Below, piece after piece: positions 8,689 through 17,406 of a stretch of DNA of 64,000 nt. Position 1 is the first letter of the stretch. Every line of letters begins with the position of its first letter. The notes beneath the pieces were generated by a model. The model saw only the letters and a list, made by a program, of their open reading frames with translations. It ran no database searches and had not been told where the DNA came from. Position numbers and translations under genes: made by a program. Source of the DNA: Roseibacterium elongatum DSM 19469 (GTDB taxonomy: Bacteria > Pseudomonadota > Alphaproteobacteria > Rhodobacterales > Rhodobacteraceae); contig NZ_CP004372.1 of assembly GCF_000590925.1 (NCBI RefSeq), positions 382,001 through 446,000 of the forward strand, written 5' to 3'.

Positions 8689-10200
8689 ATGCCGCATTCA
8701 TTTTACATGTTTCGTTGGGGCCGTGACCCCGGTTTTCTGGTCCGGTCTGGTCTGACACGCGCGGCGCGGCTGGGTCGCCTGGTCATCCTCGCGCTCTTGC
8801 TCCATCTCGGGCCGGGGCAGGCACAAAGCCCCAACCTGCCATTTCGCATCGCCGATCTGACACCGCTGGAACAGCGCACGCTGCAGGCGGCCTTGTCGCT
8901 GGAAGGTTACTATCAAGGGCTGATCGACGGGGAGTGGGGCGGGCTAAGCCAGTCGGCGCTGGATGCCGCGACCTTTCGATACCGGGGCCGCGGCGCCGAG
9001 GCGTTGGCCGATCTGTTGCAGCGGTTCATCGCCCGCCGCGACGCCGAGGGCTGGCGCCCTATCCCCCTCGATGGCACCGGGCTGCATGTCGCCGTCCCGA
9101 TCCATTTCATGCGCGCCGTCCGCGCCGAGGAGGGCGATGTACTTCATCGTTTCGTGGCCGAGGACGACACCCTGTTCCTCGACGCCCTGACCTCCAGCCG
9201 GGTTCGCGCGGCCGGTATTCACGACTGGATGGCCGAGCGGGCCGCGCGCAACACCGAGGTCTACAGCGTCAACGCCGATGGCCGGCAGATCACGGCCGTG
9301 CAGCAGGCCGATGGCGGGCGCAGCTATGCCTATAGCCACCGGCACAACGGGCGGCATGTGACGCTGATCCTGATCTCGCGCGCGTCGTCGAATGGCCGGC
9401 TGGGGCTGATGGCCGCCAGCATTTCAAGGATGCCGCAACCCGCCTTTACCCTGCCGCGCGGCGGGCAACTGGCACGTCTTGCCGCCACCGAGGGCGGCCA
9501 GCGCCCGATGCCGCCCCCGCCGCAGCCCGCCGCCCCGACGCCGCCGCGCCCGACGCCGCACACACCCGGCCCCGGCCAACCGGATCGCATTCAGGGCAGC
9601 GGCACGGGGTTTTTCGTCAACCCGTCCGACATCGTGACGGCCCGTCACGTCATCGAAGGATGCAACAGGCTTACGCTCGAAGACGGGACGGAGCTTCGGC
9701 TGATCGAAAGCGACCGGGTGCTGGACCTTGCCGTGCTGGCCTCGCCGGTCCGGTCACCGAACTGGCTGGGCGTGGCGCAGAATACCGGGCCGCGCCTGGG
9801 CCAGACGGCCTATGCCCTCGGCTACCCCTATCGCGGGCTGATCGACAGCGGGCTTTCGGTGACCAGCGGAAACATCAGCGCGCTGGGACGCGCGCATGAC
9901 CCCGGTCACCGCATCATGCTGTCCGCGCCCGTGCAGCCCGGCAACAGCGGCGGGCCGCTGGTCTCGGCCGACGGCACGGTGCTTGGGGTCATCGTGTCGC
10001 GCCTCGACGATCTGGCCATACTCGATGCGACGGGCACGATTCCACAGAACATGAATTTTGCCACATCCGTGACCTCGCTGGTCCGGTTCCTGCGCGAAAA
10101 CCTCGTGTTGCTGCCCGATCCGGACAATCCGCCCTTCAATATCGAGAACGGCCTGCCCGATACGGTCGCCGAGGCAGTGGTGCCAATTCTGTGCCGGTGA
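8689..10200 (+). CDS. Secreted trypsin-like serine protease with N-terminal accessory domain
   Basis: A 503-residue exported protein with a hydrophobic signal or anchor segment (about residues 27-46, ending GPGQAQ). A peptidoglycan-binding-1-like stretch follows (QRTLQAALSLEGYYQGLIDGEWGG region), then a 140-residue domain I cannot name, a Pro-rich linker (about 262-293) and a C-terminal chymotrypsin-fold protease. The catalytic triad is visible: H320 in TARHVIEGC, D346 in LDLAVLAS and S420 in PGNSGGPLV. No PDZ domain follows, unlike DegP. A periplasmic or outer-envelope role is inferred. The basic N-terminus of about 26 residues before the hydrophobic stretch is long for a signal peptide. Confidence 0.83.
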   Translation: MPHSFYMFRWGRDPGFLVRSGLTRAARLGRLVILALLLHLGPGQAQSPNLPFRIADLTPLEQRTLQAALSLEGYYQGLIDGEWGGLSQSALDAATFRYRGRGAEALADLLQRFIARRDAEGWRPIPLDGTGLHVAVPIHFMRAVRAEEGDVLHRFVAEDDTLFLDALTSSRVRAAGIHDWMAERAARNTEVYSVNADGRQITAVQQADGGRSYAYSHRHNGRHVTLILISRASSNGRLGLMAASISRMPQPAFTLPRGGQLARLAATEGGQRPMPPPPQPAAPTPPRPTPHTPGPGQPDRIQGSGTGFFVNPSDIVTARHVIEGCNRLTLEDGTELRLIESDRVLDLAVLASPVRSPNWLGVAQNTGPRLGQTAYALGYPYRGLIDSGLSVTSGNISALGRAHDPGHRIMLSAPVQPGNSGGPLVSADGTVLGVIVSRLDDLAILDATGTIPQNMNFATSVTSLVRFLRENLVLLPDPDNPPFNIENGLPDTVAEAVVPILCR

Positions 10201-10278
10201 AGTTTTAGAATCATTCCAAACCTTGACTTCACGTCGCCGGGTCCGCATATCTGACGAAACCGATAAGGATCTCGTCCC

Positions 10279-10842
10279 ATGTTCATTCAGACTGAATCCA
10301 CCCCGAACCCCGCCACGTTGAAATTCCTTCCCGGTCAGGCCGTGCTGGAAGCGGGCACAGCGGATTTCCCGACGCCCGAGGCGGGGGAAAAATCGCCGCT
10401 TGCGCGCCGTATCTTCGCGGTCGAGGGCGTGACGGGTGTATTTTTCGGCACCGATTTCGTCACCGTGACGAAAGCCGAAGGGGTCGAGTGGGACCACGTC
10501 AAACCCGCGATCCTTGGCGCCATCATGGAGCATTTCCAGTCCGGCGCCCCGGTGATGGACGGCGAAGGTCAGGCCGCCGGCGGCCATGCCGAGCATGACG
10601 GCGAGGACGCCGAGATCGTGACCCAGATCAAGACGCTGCTCGATACCCGCGTGCGCCCGGCCGTGGCACAGGATGGCGGCGACATCACCTTCCACGGGTT
10701 TGATCGCGGCGTGGTCTACCTGCACATGCAGGGGGCCTGCGCCGGCTGTCCCTCGTCGACCCTGACGCTGAAGATGGGCATCGAGAACTTGCTGCGCCAC
10801 TACATCCCCGAGGTGGTGGAGGTGCGCCCTGTCACGGTCTGA
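10279..10842 (+). CDS. NifU-like Fe-S cluster scaffold/carrier (Nfu family)
   Basis: A two-domain Nfu protein of 187 residues. The N-terminal Nfu-N domain starts MFIQTESTPNPATLKFLPG. A His/Gly/Glu linker (about 95-110) leads to a C-terminal NifU domain with the cluster-binding CAGC (C154, C157). It is expected to carry 4Fe-4S clusters to apoproteins in the cytoplasm. It is followed directly by tsaB and rimI, an arrangement common in Rhodobacterales. An AT-richer stretch at 10201-10240 upstream may hold the promoter. Confidence 0.92.
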   Translation: MFIQTESTPNPATLKFLPGQAVLEAGTADFPTPEAGEKSPLARRIFAVEGVTGVFFGTDFVTVTKAEGVEWDHVKPAILGAIMEHFQSGAPVMDGEGQAAGGHAEHDGEDAEIVTQIKTLLDTRVRPAVAQDGGDITFHGFDRGVVYLHMQGACAGCPSSTLTLKMGIENLLRHYIPEVVEVRPVTV

Positions 10843-11491
10843 TCCTCTGATCCTGGGCTTCGACACATCGGCCGCGCATTGCGCGGCCGCTTTGCTGTCG
10901 GGCGATCGCATACTTGCCGAAGCGCACGAAGACATGGCCAAGGGGCAGGCCGAACGCCTCATCCCCCTGATCGAGGACACGCTGGCGGCGGGCGGTGCGT
11001 GTCCGGGCGACCTGACCGCGATCGGCGTCGGCATAGGCCCGGGCAATTTCACCGGCATCCGGATCTCTGTTTCGGCGGCGCGCGGGCTGGCGCTTGCGCT
11101 CGGCATCCCGGCTGTGGGGGTTTCGCGTCTCGACGCGCTTGCATTGGACGCGCCGCGCCCGACCCTGGCCTGCATCGACGCCCGCCGCGACAGTGTCTAC
11201 CTGCAGCGGTTCGGCGACGAGGCGGATCGCGGCCCCGCCTGGGTGCCCTTGGCCGAGGTCATGGAATGGGCCATGCCCGACCTGACCGTGACCGGCCACA
11301 AGGACGCGGAGATTGCGGAGTGGCTGGGCGTGCGGCATACACCGCCCGCCGCCTCGCCGGCGCCCGCCATCGCGCGCCTTGCCGCGCGCCGTCATCAGGC
11401 CCCCGGCCTGCCGCGCCCGGCCCCGCTCTACATCCGTCCCGCCGATGCCGCCCCTTCGCGCGAACGGGGGCCGGTCATCCTGCCGGCATGA
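10829..11491 (+). CDS. tsaB: tRNA threonylcarbamoyladenosine biosynthesis protein TsaB
   Basis: The ASKHA-fold partner of TsaD in t6A37 tRNA modification. Visible are LILGFDTSAAHCAAAL (the N-terminal strand and phosphate loop) and GVGIGPGNFTGIRISVSAARGLAL, the family signature. The start is odd: no ATG, GTG or TTG lies in frame ahead of the essential first strand. TTG 10892 would delete that strand, so CTG 10829 or CTG 10847 must serve, or a base has been lost. The coordinates use CTG 10829, which overlaps the nifU 3' end. The stop overlaps the rimI start (ATGA). Confidence 0.85.
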   Translation: MSRSDPLILGFDTSAAHCAAALLSGDRILAEAHEDMAKGQAERLIPLIEDTLAAGGACPGDLTAIGVGIGPGNFTGIRISVSAARGLALALGIPAVGVSRLDALALDAPRPTLACIDARRDSVYLQRFGDEADRGPAWVPLAEVMEWAMPDLTVTGHKDAEIAEWLGVRHTPPAASPAPAIARLAARRHQAPGLPRPAPLYIRPADAAPSRERGPVILPA

Positions 11492-11928
11492 CGACTCCCC
11501 TGCGCCCGGCCGAGATGGCGGCCTTGCATGCGGCGGCCTTTGCAGACAGCCGGCCATGGTCCGAGGCCGAGATCGCGGATCTGCTGAGCCAGCCCACGGT
11601 GCAGGCCGCCAGCACCCCGTATGGTTTTGCCCTGCTGCAGATCATCGCCCCCGACGCGGAACTGCTGACCATCGCCGTTGCCCCCGATCATCAAGGCAAG
11701 GGGTACGGGCGCACCTTGCTGCACCAGGCCATGGCAACGGCCCGCGCCCTGGCGGCCACGTCCCTTTTCCTGGAGGTCGATGCGGAAAACACGCGCGCCT
11801 GCGCCCTTTACGCCGCCGCCGGTTTCACGCGCTCGGGCCTGCGGCGGGGCTATTATGCCCATGCCGACGGACACAGATCGGACGCGCTGATGCTTCGGGT
11901 CGCGCTTGGCCCAAAGCCGCCCGCCTGA
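11488..11928 (+). CDS. rimI: Ribosomal-protein-alanine N-acetyltransferase (RimI-like GNAT)
   Basis: A GNAT acetyltransferase of 146 residues with the acetyl-CoA loop VAPDHQGKGYGRTLL (the Q/RxxGxG/A motif) and the C-terminal RimI pattern LEVDAENTRACALYAAAGF. It is translationally coupled to tsaB by an ATGA overlap, the usual tsaB-rimI neighbourhood. It is expected to acetylate the N-terminus of ribosomal protein S18, though related GNATs differ in substrate. Confidence 0.87.
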   Translation: MTTPLRPAEMAALHAAAFADSRPWSEAEIADLLSQPTVQAASTPYGFALLQIIAPDAELLTIAVAPDHQGKGYGRTLLHQAMATARALAATSLFLEVDAENTRACALYAAAGFTRSGLRRGYYAHADGHRSDALMLRVALGPKPPA

Positions 11929-12099
11929 ATTGACGCAAGGTCGGTCTGCCGCACCAGTCAACAGCGGGCAGCCCCGGCAGAATCCGGTTGACCCTTGGCC
12001 GCGCCTTTGCCCTTATTTCCCCCGAGGATCGTCACGATCTTTTCCGCGAAACGGCCACCGCCCTCAATGCGTGGCCCCGCAACCAACCGGGAGATACAG

Positions 12100-13095
12100 A
12101 TGAACATGATGAAGTCCCTCTACGGCGCGGCCGCCGCGCTGGCGATGTCCGCGACGGGCGCCCTTGCCGATCCGGCGCTGGTCTTCGACCTCGGCGGGAA
12201 ATTCGACCGCTCCTTCAACGAGGCTGCCTTCAACGGGGCCGAGATGTGGGCCGAGGAAACCGGCGGCAGCTACCGCGAGATCGAGTTGCAGAACGACGCC
12301 CAGCGCGAGCAGGCGCTGCGCCGCCTGGCCGAGGCCGGGTCGAACCCGATCGTCATGGCCGGCTTCGCCTTTGGCTCGACGCTGGACGTGATCGCGCCGG
12401 AATATCCCGACACCAGCTTTGTCATCATTGACGCCGTGGTCGACCAGCCCAACGTCCAGTCGATCATCTTCCAGGAACACGAGGGTTCGTACCTCGTGGG
12501 CGTGCTGGCCGCGATGGCCTCGGAAAGCGGCAGCGTCGGCTTTGTCGGCGGCATGGACATTCCGCTGATCTCGCGCTTTGCCTGCGGTTATGCGCAGGGC
12601 GTCGTCGCCACCAACCCCGATGCAACCGTCTACGCCAACATGACGGGCACCACGCCCGCGGCCTGGAACGACCCCGTGCGCGGCGGTGAACTGGCGCGCG
12701 GCCAGATCGAGCGTGGCGCCGACGTGATCTATGCCGCGGCCGGCGGCACCGGCATCGGCGTGCTGCAGGCGGCCGCCGACGCGGGCGTCTTCGGCATCGG
12801 GGTCGACTCGAACCAGAACTACCTGCACCCGGGCGCGATGCTGACCTCGATGCTCAAGCGCGTTGACGTGGCCGTCTACAACTCGTTCATGGCCGGCGAA
12901 GAGATCGAACCCGGCGTTGTCGTGCTTGGCCTCGAGGAAGAGGGCGTGGGCTATGCGCTGGACGAGTTCAACGAAGAGCTCATCACCGAAGACATGATGG
13001 CCGCCGTCAACGCCGCGCGCGATGCGATCATCTCCGGCGAAATCGCGGTGCATAATTTCTCGGATGACGGCACCTGCCCCGTGCAGATGCAGTAA
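12100..13095 (+). CDS. BMP-family ABC transporter substrate-binding protein (nucleoside importer)
   Basis: A periplasmic binding protein of the BMP/PnrA family with a cleavable signal peptide (residues 1-23, ending TGALA) and no lipobox. Family features are FDLGGKFDRSFNEAAFNGAE near the N-terminus and FAFGSTLDVIAPEYPDTSFVIID. BMP proteins usually bind purine nucleosides. It heads an operon with an ATPase, a permease, a small unknown gene and a second permease, all on the plus strand. ATG 12100 follows GGGAG. A hairpin between it and the ATPase gene suggests higher expression of the binding protein. Confidence 0.9.
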   Translation: MNMMKSLYGAAAALAMSATGALADPALVFDLGGKFDRSFNEAAFNGAEMWAEETGGSYREIELQNDAQREQALRRLAEAGSNPIVMAGFAFGSTLDVIAPEYPDTSFVIIDAVVDQPNVQSIIFQEHEGSYLVGVLAAMASESGSVGFVGGMDIPLISRFACGYAQGVVATNPDATVYANMTGTTPAAWNDPVRGGELARGQIERGADVIYAAAGGTGIGVLQAAADAGVFGIGVDSNQNYLHPGAMLTSMLKRVDVAVYNSFMAGEEIEPGVVVLGLEEEGVGYALDEFNEELITEDMMAAVNAARDAIISGEIAVHNFSDDGTCPVQMQ

Positions 13096-13155
13096 GGACC
13101 GGATGACGCACCGGCAGGGCTTGCCCCCGCCGGCGCATCCACCGAAAAACCGGAC

Positions 13156-13188
13156 CGGGCCGCGGCAGGACACGCCCGCGGCCCGTTT
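13156..13188 (+). terminator. Strong intercistronic stem-loop (attenuator-like)
   Basis: A 10-bp perfect GC stem (13156-13165 with 13176-13185) with a 10-base loop, followed by only three T residues. Its position between the binding-protein gene and the ATPase gene fits a partial terminator or an mRNA-stabilising 3' structure, as often seen after periplasmic binding proteins of ABC operons. Confidence 0.6.
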
Positions 13189-13225
13189 CCCATAGAAACA
13201 TGCCCCATCCGCCAAAGGGTTGCCC

Positions 13226-14764
13226 ATGACCAGCACGCCCCCCGCCATCGAGCTTCGCGGCATCTCCAAGGCCTTTGGCCCGGTGCAGGCCAACAAAGAC
13301 ATCTCGATTTCCGTCCAGCCGGGCACGATCCACGGCATCGTGGGCGAGAATGGCGCGGGAAAATCCACGCTGATGTCGATCCTCTATGGGTTCTACAAGG
13401 CCGACAAGGGCGAGATCTACATCAACGGCACCCTCACCCCGATCCCCGATAGCCAGGCCGCCATCCGCGCCGGCATCGGGATGGTGCACCAGCATTTCAA
13501 GCTGGTCGAGAATTTCACCGTGGTCGAAAACGTCATCCTCGGGGCCGAGGATGGGGCCATGCTGCAACCCTCGATCGCCAAGGCTCGCAAACTGTTGACC
13601 GACCTCGCCAAGGAATACGGGCTCGAAGTCAATCCCGACACCCGGATCGAGGATCTGTCGGTGGGCCACCAGCAGCGCGTCGAAATCCTCAAGCAGCTGT
13701 ACCGCCAGGCCGATATCCTGATCCTCGACGAGCCTACGGGCGTTCTGACCCCGGCCGAGGCCGATCAACTCTTCCGCATCCTCGAACGGCTGAAGGAAGA
13801 GGGAAAGACCATCATCCTGATCACCCACAAGCTGCGCGAAATCATGGAGGTGACCGATACGGTCTCGGTCATGCGGCGCGGGCAGATGACCGCCACCGTC
13901 AAGACCGCCGAAACCTCGCCCGCCGAACTGGCCGAACTGATGGTTGGCCGCAAGGTGCTGCTCAGGGTCGACAAGGCGCCGGCACAGCCGGGCCAGGTCG
14001 TGTTGGAGGTCGACAACCTGCATGTGCGCCATCACGGGGTCGAAAAGCTCAAGGGCATCTCGTTTCAGATCCGCGCGGGCGAGATCCTCGGGATTGCGGG
14101 GGTCGCGGGCAACGGGCAATCCGAACTGCTGGAGGTGTTGGGCGGGATGATCCCGGCACAAGGCGGCGTGGTGCGTGTCAATGGCGACGAGATCGACCTG
14201 ACCGGCGCGAAATCCGATGGCCAGTCGCGCCGCGCCCGTGGCATCGCCCATGTCCCCGAGGATCGCCAGTCCGAGGGCCTGATCATGCCTTACGAGGCGT
14301 GGGAGAACATGGCCTTCGGCTATCATCACGACCCGGCCTATCAGGCCAACAGGTTCCTGATGAACAACGCCACCATCAAGGCCGATACCGCCGAAAAGAT
14401 GGAACGCTACGACGTGCGCCCGCGCAACCCGCGCCTGCCGGCGCGCAATTTCTCGGGCGGCAACCAGCAAAAGATCGTCGTCGCCCGCGAGATGGAGCGC
14501 AACCCCGACCTGTTGCTGGTCGGCCAGCCGACGCGCGGCGTCGACATCGGCGCCATCGAATTCATCCACCGCCAGATCATCGCCTTGCGCGATCAGGGCA
14601 AGGCGATCTTGCTGGTGTCAGTGGAACTGGACGAGATCATGGGCCTGTCCGACCGCATCGCGGTCATGTTCGATGGCCAGATCATGGGCGAACGTCTGCC
14701 CGACCAGACAGACGAAAACGAGCTGGGCCTGATGATGGCCGGCATGACCAAGGGGGCCGCGTAA
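13226..14764 (+). CDS. ABC transporter ATP-binding protein, duplicated ATPase (sugar/nucleoside type)
   Basis: A 512-residue protein with two fused ABC ATPase domains, as in RbsA/NupO. Domain 1 has Walker A GENGAGKST (40-48), GMVHQHFKLV at the Q-loop and LSVGHQQRVEILKQL as signature. Domain 2 has a degenerate Walker A (GVAGNGQSELL) and the signature FSGGNQQKIVVARE. Domain 2's degenerate P-loop is normal for this class. It should power the nucleoside importer formed with the two downstream permeases. Confidence 0.92.
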   Translation: MTSTPPAIELRGISKAFGPVQANKDISISVQPGTIHGIVGENGAGKSTLMSILYGFYKADKGEIYINGTLTPIPDSQAAIRAGIGMVHQHFKLVENFTVVENVILGAEDGAMLQPSIAKARKLLTDLAKEYGLEVNPDTRIEDLSVGHQQRVEILKQLYRQADILILDEPTGVLTPAEADQLFRILERLKEEGKTIILITHKLREIMEVTDTVSVMRRGQMTATVKTAETSPAELAELMVGRKVLLRVDKAPAQPGQVVLEVDNLHVRHHGVEKLKGISFQIRAGEILGIAGVAGNGQSELLEVLGGMIPAQGGVVRVNGDEIDLTGAKSDGQSRRARGIAHVPEDRQSEGLIMPYEAWENMAFGYHHDPAYQANRFLMNNATIKADTAEKMERYDVRPRNPRLPARNFSGGNQQKIVVAREMERNPDLLLVGQPTRGVDIGAIEFIHRQIIALRDQGKAILLVSVELDEIMGLSDRIAVMFDGQIMGERLPDQTDENELGLMMAGMTKGAA

Positions 14765-14767
14765 CCC

Positions 14768-15937
14768 ATGGACAAGATGCCTAAATGGGCCGACATCGTC
14801 CTTATCCCGTTGATCAGTGTTGTGCTGGCGCTGCTTGTGTCGGGGCTGGTGGTGATCTTCATCGGCGAAAGCCCGATCGAAGCGATGCAGATCATGATCC
14901 GCGGCGCGTTCGGCAGTGCCTATGGCTGGGGCTATACGCTGTTCTACACCACGAATTTCATCTTCACCGGGTTGGCCGTGGCCGTGGCCTTCCATGCCAA
15001 GATGTTCAACATCGGGGGCGAGGGGCAGGCGGCGCTTGGCGGCCTTGGCGTGGCGATCATCTGCCTGACGATCCCATGGCCGCACTGGTCCGTCGCGCTG
15101 CTGGCCGCCGTGATCGGGTCTGCCGTTTTCGGCGCGGCCTGGGCCGCGATCCCGGCTTATCTGCAAGCCAAGCGTGGCAGCCATATCGTGATCACCACGA
15201 TCATGTTCAACTTCATCGCTTCGGCGCTGCTGGTCTATCTGCTGGTCAACGTGTTCCGCGTTCCGGGCTCGATGGCGCCTGAAACCGCCCGCTTTCCCGA
15301 GGCCGTGCACCTGCCCAATGCGTCGCAATTCGCGGGGTTCCTGGGCTTTCGCCCTTCGACGCCGCTCAACGTGTCCTTTTTCGTGGCGATCCTGGCCTGC
15401 GTCTTCGTCTGGCTACTGATCTGGCGCACCCGTCTGGGCTACGAGATCCGGGCCTTTGGCCATTCAGAAACGGCGGCCGTTTATGCCGGTATCCACCCGG
15501 TGAAGATCGTGATGATCTCGATGCTGATCTCGGGCGGGCTGGCCGGCATGATGGCGACCAACAGCGTCATGGGCGAGGCCGAGCGGCTGGTGATCGACCA
15601 TGTGCAAGGCGCAGGCTTCGTCGGCATCGCCGTGGCCCTGATGGGCCGGTCGCACCCGGTTGGCGTGTTTCTCGCCGCGTTGCTCTTCGGGGTGCTCTAC
15701 CAGGGCGGCGCAGAACTGGAATTCGAGATGCCGGCCGTCAGCCGCGAGATGATCGTGGTGATCCAGGCGCTGGTGATCCTGTTCACCGGGGCGCTCGACA
15801 ACATGGTGCGCATGCCGATGGAGGCGGTCTTCCTCGCCCGTCACCGCCGCCGCGAAGCGGCCGAGGCCGCCGCCGCCCACGACCCCAAGCCCGATCCGGC
15901 GCATCACGGCGCGCCCGGCGCCGACACGCGGGAATGA
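14768..15937 (+). CDS. ABC transporter permease, BMP/nucleoside type (first subunit)
   Basis: An inner-membrane permease of 389 residues with about eight to ten membrane segments and the family motif HAKMFNIGGEGQAALGGLG. The C-terminal tail (from about 355) is cytoplasmic, Arg/Ala/His-rich and looks disordered. It starts 3 bases after the ATPase stop. Its own stop overlaps the ATG of the next gene (ATGA), so the products are made in step. Confidence 0.91.
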   Translation: MDKMPKWADIVLIPLISVVLALLVSGLVVIFIGESPIEAMQIMIRGAFGSAYGWGYTLFYTTNFIFTGLAVAVAFHAKMFNIGGEGQAALGGLGVAIICLTIPWPHWSVALLAAVIGSAVFGAAWAAIPAYLQAKRGSHIVITTIMFNFIASALLVYLLVNVFRVPGSMAPETARFPEAVHLPNASQFAGFLGFRPSTPLNVSFFVAILACVFVWLLIWRTRLGYEIRAFGHSETAAVYAGIHPVKIVMISMLISGGLAGMMATNSVMGEAERLVIDHVQGAGFVGIAVALMGRSHPVGVFLAALLFGVLYQGGAELEFEMPAVSREMIVVIQALVILFTGALDNMVRMPMEAVFLARHRRREAAEAAAAHDPKPDPAHHGAPGADTRE

Positions 15938-16359
15938 CAACGATGGCAGATCTTCCGCGCGTCTCGAAACACGGGTCTGCCGATCTCGCCTTCGCATGGC
16001 AGTGCCTGCTGGCGGGGGCTGTCACCTTCGACGAGTTCCGCGCCTGGGCCGAACATGTCATCACGCTGCTGCCTGCCGAGTATCTGCCGCCGCACATGAT
16101 CGATCTGATGATGGCCGAAGAGCGCCGCGACGTGACCGCCTTCATCGCCGAGACGATCGGGTTCGTGCCCCGCGACACAGAATGCGACGATGGCGCTCAG
16201 AGGGCGATCTGGGGCATCACCGCCCTGCGGGGCACGCATCGGCCCGACGACGCGGGGATGAGCGCGAAGGCCGCGCGCGCCCTGCTCTCTCGCCATCCCG
16301 AGGTGCCCGCGCGGTTTCTGCGCACCTTCCCCTTCCTCACCCTGCCGGAGGCCGCCTGA
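15934..16359 (+). CDS. Unknown protein coupled between the two ABC permease genes
   Basis: A 141-residue soluble protein, probably mainly helical, with no signal peptide or membrane segment. Its ATG overlaps the first permease stop (ATGA) and its stop overlaps the second permease start (TGATG), so it is translationally coupled on both sides. I recognise no domain. Conserved-looking aromatic and acidic patches include TFDEFRAWAEHVITLLP and YLPPHMIDLMMAEERRDV. The tight overlaps and normal codon use argue for a real gene serving the transporter, perhaps as a cytoplasmic accessory or regulator. That role is inference from position only. Confidence 0.8.
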   Translation: MTTMADLPRVSKHGSADLAFAWQCLLAGAVTFDEFRAWAEHVITLLPAEYLPPHMIDLMMAEERRDVTAFIAETIGFVPRDTECDDGAQRAIWGITALRGTHRPDDAGMSAKAARALLSRHPEVPARFLRTFPFLTLPEAA

Positions 16360-17324
16360 TGGATTTCATGACCATCCTCCAGATCCTCGACTCGACCGTG
16401 CGACTGGCCACCCCGCTGCTGCTGGCCTGCCTGGCCGGTCTGTTTTCGGAACGCTCGGGCATTTTCGACATCGGGCTGGAGGGCAAGATGCTCGCCGCGG
16501 CCTTTGCCTCGGCGGCGATTGCCTTCGTCACCGGCAGCGCCTGGGCCGGATTGGCCGCCGGCATCGGGGCCTCGATGATCCTGGCGCTGCTGCATGGCGT
16601 GGCGTCGATCACCTTTCGCGGGAACCAGCTGATTTCGGGCGTTGCGATCAACTTCCTTGCGGCGGGCCTGTCGGTGGTGATCGCGCAAACCGCGTTCCGC
16701 CAGGGCGGCCGCACGCCCGCACTGACCGGCGATGCCCGCTTTACCGAGATAACCCTGCCTTTCGCCGACGCGGTCGCGGACGTGCCGGTGATCGGGCCGA
16801 TCTACGCCAACCTGATCTCGGGCCATTCCATCCTTGTCTATGTCGCGCTGCTGATCGTGCCGCTGACATGGTGGATACTGTTCCGCACCCGGTTCGGCCT
16901 GCGCCTGCGCGCCGTGGGGGAAAACCCCGCCGCCGTGGATACCGCCGGCATCTCGGTCGTGGGTCTGCGCTATGCGGCCGTGCTGATCTGCGGCGTTCTG
17001 TGTGGGATCGCGGGGGCCTATCTGGCCACCGCTCTGTCGGCGGGCTTCGTCAAGGATATGAGCGCGGGACGCGGGTTCATCGCGCTGGCGGCTCTGATCT
17101 TCTCGAAATGGCGGCCGTGGTACGCGCTGATGGCCTGTCTGCTTTTCGGCCTGCTGGACGCGGTCGGCAACCGCTATCAGAACATCCAGATGGGCGATTT
17201 CGTGATCCCCGTGCAGTTCATGCAGGCCCTGCCCTACATCCTGACGGTGGTGATCCTTGCGGGCTTTGTCGGGCGGGCCATCCCGCCCCGCGCGGGGGGC
17301 GAGCCCTATGTGAAGGAACGGTGA
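16359..17324 (+). CDS. ABC transporter permease, BMP/nucleoside type (second subunit)
   Basis: A 321-residue inner-membrane permease starting at ATG 16359, overlapping the preceding stop. It carries the family segment ERSGIFDIGLEGKMLAAAF and about eight to ten hydrophobic helices. With the first permease it forms the heterodimeric channel of the BMP-type importer, and it closes the operon that began at 12100. Confidence 0.91.
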   Translation: MDFMTILQILDSTVRLATPLLLACLAGLFSERSGIFDIGLEGKMLAAAFASAAIAFVTGSAWAGLAAGIGASMILALLHGVASITFRGNQLISGVAINFLAAGLSVVIAQTAFRQGGRTPALTGDARFTEITLPFADAVADVPVIGPIYANLISGHSILVYVALLIVPLTWWILFRTRFGLRLRAVGENPAAVDTAGISVVGLRYAAVLICGVLCGIAGAYLATALSAGFVKDMSAGRGFIALAALIFSKWRPWYALMACLLFGLLDAVGNRYQNIQMGDFVIPVQFMQALPYILTVVILAGFVGRAIPPRAGGEPYVKER

Positions 17325-17406
17325 ACTTGTGTCGCGCGCGCAAGGCCGTTCTGGCAAGAGGCGGTCCCGCACGCTAACCTGACCGGGCGCAACACGGAAA
17401 CCGCCC

